Assembly: GCF_023715585.1 (NCBI RefSeq)
Contig: NZ_JAMBOK010000002.1
Span: forward strand, 404,534-468,533
Length of the DNA: 64,000 nt
Source of the DNA: Sporosarcina luteola
GTDB taxonomy: Bacteria > Bacillota > Bacilli > Bacillales_A > Planococcaceae
Direction: 5' to 3'
The position numbers were made by a program, and so were the translations under genes. Of the stretch, positions 61,911 through 64,000 are shown one piece after another. The notes beneath the pieces were generated by a model. The model did no database searches. It had not been told where the DNA came from and worked only from the letters and a program-made list of their open reading frames with translations. Numbering within the stretch: position 1 is the first letter of the stretch; every line of letters starts with the position of its first letter.

Positions 61911-62366
61911 ATGGAACAACGTAATCTGCAGCAACTCGTCCAACAACTATCTATAGAAGCTTTCGGAAAACCATTCATACATGAAGCGCGTTTCAATCCC
62001 CGCCTACGAACGACAGGCGGGCGATATAAACTGTCCGACGGCTCCATTGAAATCAACCCGGCAGTAGTAGAGCTCTATGATATGGAAGAACTCGTCGGCA
62101 TCATCAAGCACGAACTTTGCCATTACCATCTCCATCAAGAAGGAAAAGGGTATCGACATGGAGATGTCGACTTCAAAAAGCTATTGCGGGAAACCGGATC
62201 GCCAAGATATTGCAAGCCGCTAGGGAAGCCGTCGAGTAAACCGAAGAAGATCCATCTCTATCAATGTAAATCATGTGGATTGGAATATAGAAGGAAAAGA
62301 AGAATGGATGTGCGGAAATATCGATGTGGGAAATGCGCCGGGGAAATCGTTCTCATTCAAGCATAA
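61911..62366 (+). CDS. sprT: SprT-like zinc metalloprotein
   Basis: This 151-residue protein is of the SprT family (YdcK). The metal site is IIKHELCHYHLHQEG, and a C-terminal zinc ribbon is formed by CKSCG and CGKC. Eukaryotic relatives (Spartan) cleave DNA-protein crosslinks; the bacterial role is less clear. The ATG at 61911 gives MEQRNLQQLVQQL, like relatives; GTG 61899 is in frame and neither has a strong ribosome site. It follows tex by about 20 nt, so the two may form an operon. Confidence 0.88.
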   Translation: MEQRNLQQLVQQLSIEAFGKPFIHEARFNPRLRTTGGRYKLSDGSIEINPAVVELYDMEELVGIIKHELCHYHLHQEGKGYRHGDVDFKKLLRETGSPRYCKPLGKPSSKPKKIHLYQCKSCGLEYRRKRRMDVRKYRCGKCAGEIVLIQA

Positions 62367-62399
62367 ACACTTTCTGTGGAAAGCCAGCGAAGTAAGTAC

Positions 62400-62677
62400 G
62401 CATAAATCCATATGAAAATGCATAAAACGGTTTAGACACGCATAAATCGGATAACGTGCGCATAAAGTCGTCGAATTGCGCATAAATCGGATAATGTACG
62501 CATAAAGCACAGCGAGTAGAGCATGATCGCATGAAACGCGCATAAACTGGTTTATGCGCGTTTCTAAAGATTTATGCGTCCTTCTTGCTGGTTATGCGTG
62601 AATCGGCGGACTTATGCTTCTCTTGGAGAACTTATGCGTAAATCTATGATTTTATGCGTCCTTCTTGCTGTTTATGC
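62400..62677. repeat. Two opposed 20-bp phased half-arrays around a palindrome
   Basis: GCATAAA-type words begin at 62400, 62420, 62440, 62460, 62480, 62500, 62521 and 62540. From 62552 the reverse-complement word TTATGC begins every 20 bp exactly (62552, 572, 592, 612, 632, 652, 672). The halves meet at a perfect palindrome with 14-bp arms (62534-62563, arm AAACGCGCATAAAC, TG centre). The array fills most of the gap between sprT and the tRNA promoter; 62678-62838 shows no gene. Confidence 0.9.
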
Positions 62678-62838
62678 GCTTTTAGAATCCAATCCAGATG
62701 AAGATCCTGTAAGTCGAAGCGAAAAGTATCCTCGAAGCATCGTAAGAATAAAACCAGCGATTTTGCCTAACACGAATTAAGTAAACGCTGTAGATAAGCG
62801 GTTTTTCAGATTGTGAAAAATTAATTCAACAAAAAGTG

Positions 62839-62867
62839 TTGACGAATGGATAATGAGTGTCTATAAT
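62839..62867 (+). promoter_or_regulatory. Sigma-A promoter of the tRNA cluster
   Basis: TTGACG (62839-62844), a 17-nt spacer and TATAAT (62862-62867) lie 63 nt upstream of tRNA-Glu. Confidence 0.9.
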
Positions 62868-62930
62868 AGGAAAAGTCGATTAGGGAATGGCGTTGAAACA
62901 AAACAAACTCCCTTCTCCAATTAAATAGAT

Positions 62931-63005
62931 GGCCCCTTGGTCAAGCGGTTAAGACACCGCCCTTTCACGGCGGTAACACGGGTTCGAATCCCGTAGGGGT
63001 CACCA
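62931..63005 (+). tRNA. tRNA-Glu (anticodon TTC)
   Basis: The acceptor arm GGCCCCT pairs with AGGGGTC, and the anticodon loop CTTTCAC sits in an ACCGCC/GGCGGT stem. GGTTCGAATCC forms the T arm, and CCA is encoded. Confidence 0.97.
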
Positions 63006-63106
63006 ACTTTTATGTATAACTTCCAGGTTTATGTACAAAGTAAAAGGGGATAGAAATTAAGCCCTGCGATGTACAGAGTTTCGAGCATGTAAGTTGATCA
63101 AATTGT

Positions 63107-63181
63107 TGGGGTATAGCCAAGCGGTAAGGCAACGGACTTTGACTCCGTCATTCGTTGGTTCGAATCCAGCTACCCCAGCCA
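63107..63181 (+). tRNA. tRNA-Gln (anticodon TTG)
   Basis: The acceptor arm TGGGGTA pairs with TACCCCA; the anticodon loop CTTTGAC is closed by ACGGA/TCCGT. CCA is encoded. Hairpins AACTTTTTT/AAAAAAGTT and AAACGCC/GGCGTTT follow at 63182-63237. Confidence 0.97.
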
Positions 63182-63344
63182 AACTTTTTTAGCGCTTCGC
63201 GATTAAAAAAGTTTTGCGAGAAACGCCTCCGGCGTTTGGAGCAAATCGGTTTTAATACCCAAAGCAACACAAGTACTAAACAAAACTCAACGTCTTCATA
63301 TAAAAGGATCACAATCCTTACCAACAAGACAATACAACAAGCAC

Positions 63345-63420
63345 GAGCCATTAGCTCAGTTGGTAGAGCATCTGACTTTTAATCAGAGGGTCGCAGGTTC
63401 GAATCCTGCATGGCTCACCA
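63345..63420 (+). tRNA. tRNA-Lys (anticodon TTT)
   Basis: The acceptor arm GAGCCAT pairs with ATGGCTC; the anticodon loop CTTTTAA is closed by TCTGA/TCAGA. CCA is encoded. Confidence 0.97.
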
Positions 63421-63438
63421 TTCTTTTTTAAAAAACTA

Positions 63439-63466
63439 TTGACATCTTTACTGAGAGTAGTATAAT
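63439..63466 (+). promoter_or_regulatory. Internal sigma-A promoter before tRNA-Leu
   Basis: TTGACA (63439-63444), a 16-nt spacer and TATAAT (63461-63466) lie 20 nt before tRNA-Leu. Confidence 0.85.
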
Positions 63467-63485
63467 AAAGTGTGTCGCAAATAAT

Positions 63486-63572
<87 letters not shown>

Positions 63573-63592
63573 TATTCCATATAGCAAACCGA

Positions 63593-63669
<77 letters not shown>

Positions 63670-63679
63670 AATTTCATAC

Positions 63680-63753
63680 GCGGGTGTAGTTTAGTGGTAA
63701 AACCTCAGCCTTCCAAGCTGATGATGAGGGTTCGATTCCCTTCACCCGCTCCA
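63680..63753 (+). tRNA. tRNA-Gly (anticodon TCC)
   Basis: The acceptor arm GCGGGTG pairs with CACCCGC; the anticodon loop CTTCCAA is closed by TCAGC/GCTGA. CCA is encoded. Confidence 0.97.
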
Positions 63754-63775
63754 ATAATTAATTTCAAAATAACGC

Positions 63776-63804
63776 TTGACGCGTTAGAGTGAAAATGCTA
63801 TACT
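63776..63804 (+). promoter_or_regulatory. rrn operon promoter
   Basis: TTGACG (63776-63781), a 17-nt spacer and TATACT (63799-63804) precede a leader of about 170 nt. The leader holds GAACCTTGAAAACTGAAC, a typical rRNA leader/processing segment of Bacilli. Confidence 0.9.
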
Positions 63805-63975
63805 AGAAAAGTTGCTGCAAGAGAGCAACACAATGAACCTTGAAAACTGAACAGCAAAACGTCAACAAATAAGGTTCTGGAGCCGACTCTGTCGGTGAAA
63901 AGAACAAACGAATCTTCGGATTCAAATTGACATCTTAATTGATGCCAGCAAGAAACTCGAGCTACTCGAATTTCT

Positions 63976-64000
63976 CTATTATGGAGAGTTTGATCCTGGC
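63976..64000 (+). rRNA. 16S ribosomal RNA, 5' end (partial)
   Basis: GGAGAGTTTGATCCTGGC at the window end is the universal 5' sequence of bacterial 16S rRNA. The exact mature 5' end (about 63976) is estimated from the B. subtilis gene; the rest lies outside the window. Confidence 0.93.

Overview
The window is chromosomal DNA of a low-to-mid GC Gram-positive rod of the order Bacillales, most likely Planococcaceae close to Sporosarcina. The evidence is the protein families, the gene order from ddl to sprT that matches Bacillus subtilis (ddl, murF, cshA, ydbS, ydbT, rhomboid ydcA, acpS, ydcC, alr, ndoAI-ndoA, rsbRSTUVW-sigB-rsbX, tex/ydcI, sprT/ydcK, tRNAs), strong GGAGG ribosome sites and frequent TTG/GTG starts. 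I see no insertion sequence, prophage, integrase or CRISPR array.

Layout. 1-8 kb: repair and stress genes (mpg, a PfpI-type protein), a YkvI-type transporter, the divergent NO-defence pair hmp/nsrR with a palindromic NsrR-like site, Mn-dependent pyrophosphatase, a FAD/Rieske oxidoreductase and a FrnE-like DsbA protein. 8-14 kb: a complete seven-gene Mrp Na+/H+ antiporter operon on the minus strand. 14-23 kb: a Usp-like protein, murB, yceI behind a promoter with two inverted repeats, a DmpA-type peptidase, cadC-cadA, a double GNAT and mntR. 23-35 kb: cvfB, ypuA, small acetyltransferases and membrane proteins, yidC, a VanY-type carboxypeptidase, cardiolipin synthase and the cystine carrier tcyP. 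35-40 kb: an HTH-TPR regulator divergent from an MFS exporter, with two identical-half-site palindromes between them. 40-46 kb: two tandem rodA-type genes, then ddl-murF-esterase. 46-62 kb: the cshA to sprT block, including the MazEF-type system and the whole sigma-B stressosome/partner-switch operon. 62.9-64 kb: six tRNAs (Glu, Gln, Lys, Leu, Arg, Gly), then the rrn promoter and the first bases of 16S rRNA.

How the parts work together. Sigma-B signalling is complete here: RsbR/RsbS/RsbT stressosome, RsbU phosphatase, RsbV/RsbW partner switch, SigB and RsbX. A consensus sigma-B promoter lies before rsbV, and two likely target genes in the window (the PfpI-type protein and a YtxH-like protein) have matching promoters. 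Envelope synthesis is well represented (murB, murF, ddl, alr, rodA x2, a D,D-carboxypeptidase, cls, yidC).

The least explained material is non-coding. (1) Five imperfect arrays repeat a short word every 20-21 bp, about two turns of DNA. Three lie between convergent genes, and one is two opposed half-arrays around a 30-nt palindrome. (2) A dispersed family of modular nested hairpins occurs at about 2.7, 8.2, 15.1, 50.3 and 51.4 kb; copies differ by compensatory base-pair changes, so the structure appears to be maintained.
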